From JAGXLC01 sp964461045 (lineage in GTDB: Bacteria; Bacteroidota; Bacteroidia; Bacteroidales; UBA12077), in contig CAYWSJ010000124.1 in NCBI GenBank assembly GCA_964461045.1, forward strand, positions 1 through 7,594: a stretch of DNA of 7,594 bases, in the 5' to 3' direction. Position numbers and translations under genes: made by a program. Positions within the stretch are counted from its first letter, which is position 1, and the number at the start of each line of letters is the position of its first letter. Positions 7,207 to 7,594 of this stretch are shown here, piece after piece. A model generated the notes under the pieces. The model worked only from the letters and a program-made list of their open reading frames with translations. It did no database searches and was not told the origin of the DNA.

Positions 7207-7228
7207 GCATTAATTATCCGGCATTAAT
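7207..7228. repeat. Short direct repeat GCATTAAT x2
   Basis: GCATTAAT occurs at 7207-7214 and again at 7221-7228, a 14-base period separated by TATCCG. It lies about 60-80 bases upstream of the candidate SPFH promoter. It could be a tandem protein-binding site, but an 8-base AT-rich repeat is weak evidence. Confidence 0.2.
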
Positions 7229-7284
7229 AAATCCCTATCAAATTGCATTTCTCAAAAATTTCTGCTTCAAAATAACAGAATAGC

Positions 7285-7315
7285 TTGACAAGTATTTATA
7301 TATTTCATATTATTG
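7285..7315 (+). promoter_or_regulatory. Candidate promoter of the SPFH gene
   Basis: TTGACA at 7285-7290, a 17-base spacer, then TATTAT at 7308-7313. This fits the classic -35/-10 layout with one mismatch in the -10. Read with the Bacteroidota consensus, TTG is followed after 20 bases by TATTATTG, one mismatch from TAnnTTTG. Transcription would start near 7320-7322, giving a leader of about 30 bases before the ATG at 7351. The double match makes this the best promoter candidate in the window. Confidence 0.55.
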
Positions 7316-7334
7316 TAATATCATTTTGATATTA
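7316..7334. promoter_or_regulatory. Perfect inverted repeat overlapping the SPFH transcription start, possible operator
   Basis: TAATATCATTTTGATATTA has perfect 8-base arms (TAATATCA / TGATATTA) around a TTT centre. It begins directly after the candidate -7 box and covers the expected start site, the usual place for a repressor operator. It could instead form a weak 5'-leader hairpin. No regulator gene is visible nearby. Confidence 0.35.
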
Positions 7335-7350
7335 ATTTAAATCTACAAAC

Positions 7351-7594
7351 ATGGAACAAGAAAAAATTTACAGTGCAGCAAGTGGTTATGGGATGTTAAC
7401 CTTTATCCTGCTTTTATTTGCTGGTTCTATAGTGGGTATCGTTTTTACGAACATGTTTATCCTACTCATCCTTACATTCCTCGCGATTATCTTGTCAATT
7501 GGCTTTGTAATCGTCAACCCAAATGAATCATCTGTTCTTATTCTTTTTGGAGCCTACAAAGGTACCATCAAGAAAAATGGCTTTTTCTGGGTAA
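7351..7594 (+). CDS. SPFH / band-7 domain membrane protein, N-terminal part (partial)
   Basis: The frame opens with ATG at 7351 and runs off the window after 81 codons (ending GFFWV). After a short polar N-terminus (MEQEKIYSAASGYG) come two hydrophobic segments, about residues 15-32 and 35-54, forming a membrane anchor. The SPFH domain then starts with FVIVNPNESSVLILFGAYKG and TIKKNGFFWV, which matches the conserved opening of bacterial SPFH/band-7 proteins of the VNPNE...VLFG..GT...GF.WV type. Such proteins oligomerise at membranes and are linked to membrane microdomains and quality control. The start is supported by the promoter about 30 bases upstream; no Shine-Dalgarno is present, as is usual in Bacteroidota. 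It is divergent from the receptor operon, and a functional link is not indicated. Confidence 0.88.
   Translation, partial: MEQEKIYSAASGYGMLTFILLLFAGSIVGIVFTNMFILLILTFLAIILSIGFVIVNPNESSVLILFGAYKGTIKKNGFFWV

Larger units (their letters stand above)
7023..7350. other. Divergent intergenic region between the receptor operon and the SPFH gene
   Basis: This 328-base AT-rich stretch separates the two divergent starts. I find no credible coding frame, tRNA or terminator hairpin in it. It holds one promoter-like element for each side, two perfect short inverted repeats (7096-7113 and 7316-7334) and one short direct repeat (7207-7228). The middle, about 7115-7280 apart from that repeat, shows no feature I can support. 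Confidence 0.7.

Overview
The window is AT-rich DNA that looks like a Bacteroidota chromosome, probably a marine or environmental member of the Bacteroidia. I infer this from the gene families: a TonB-dependent receptor with an N-terminal carboxypeptidase-regulatory-like domain, a DUF4249 lipoprotein, and an MG2/plug-type surface protein. The lack of Shine-Dalgarno sequences and a TAnnTTTG-type promoter box agree. The genus cannot be fixed from sequence reading alone.

Layout. Positions 1-101 hold what looks like the last 33 codons of a plus-strand gene whose final segment resembles an outer-membrane beta-strand. It converges tail to tail on a minus-strand cluster of four genes filling 104-7022. 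In transcription order (right to left) these are: a small secreted protein of unknown function (7022-6318), a 911-residue STN/TonB-dependent receptor (6317-3582), a DUF4249 lipoprotein (3575-2430), and a large secreted protein with an MG2-like N-terminus, a degenerate TonB-plug-like segment and an alpha-2-macroglobulin-like C-terminal segment (2362-104). The gaps are 0, 6 and about 67 bases, so this is almost certainly one operon. A divergent intergenic region (7023-7350) carries a candidate promoter on each side and two short perfect inverted repeats. At the right edge a plus-strand gene starts at 7351; it encodes an SPFH/band-7 membrane protein and is cut by the window end.

How the genes may work together (inference). 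All four operon products carry export signals, so the operon appears to build a cell-envelope machine. The receptor would be the TonB-driven outer-membrane channel, and its STN domain suggests it may also signal across the envelope. The DUF4249 lipoprotein would be an accessory part at the outer membrane, in the way SusD partners SusC. The MG2/plug protein may be a further extracytoplasmic binding or structural component, and the small protein a periplasmic or surface accessory. The substrate is not evident: no enzyme, sigma factor, anti-sigma factor or TonB gene lies in the window. The SPFH gene is divergent and probably an unrelated neighbour.
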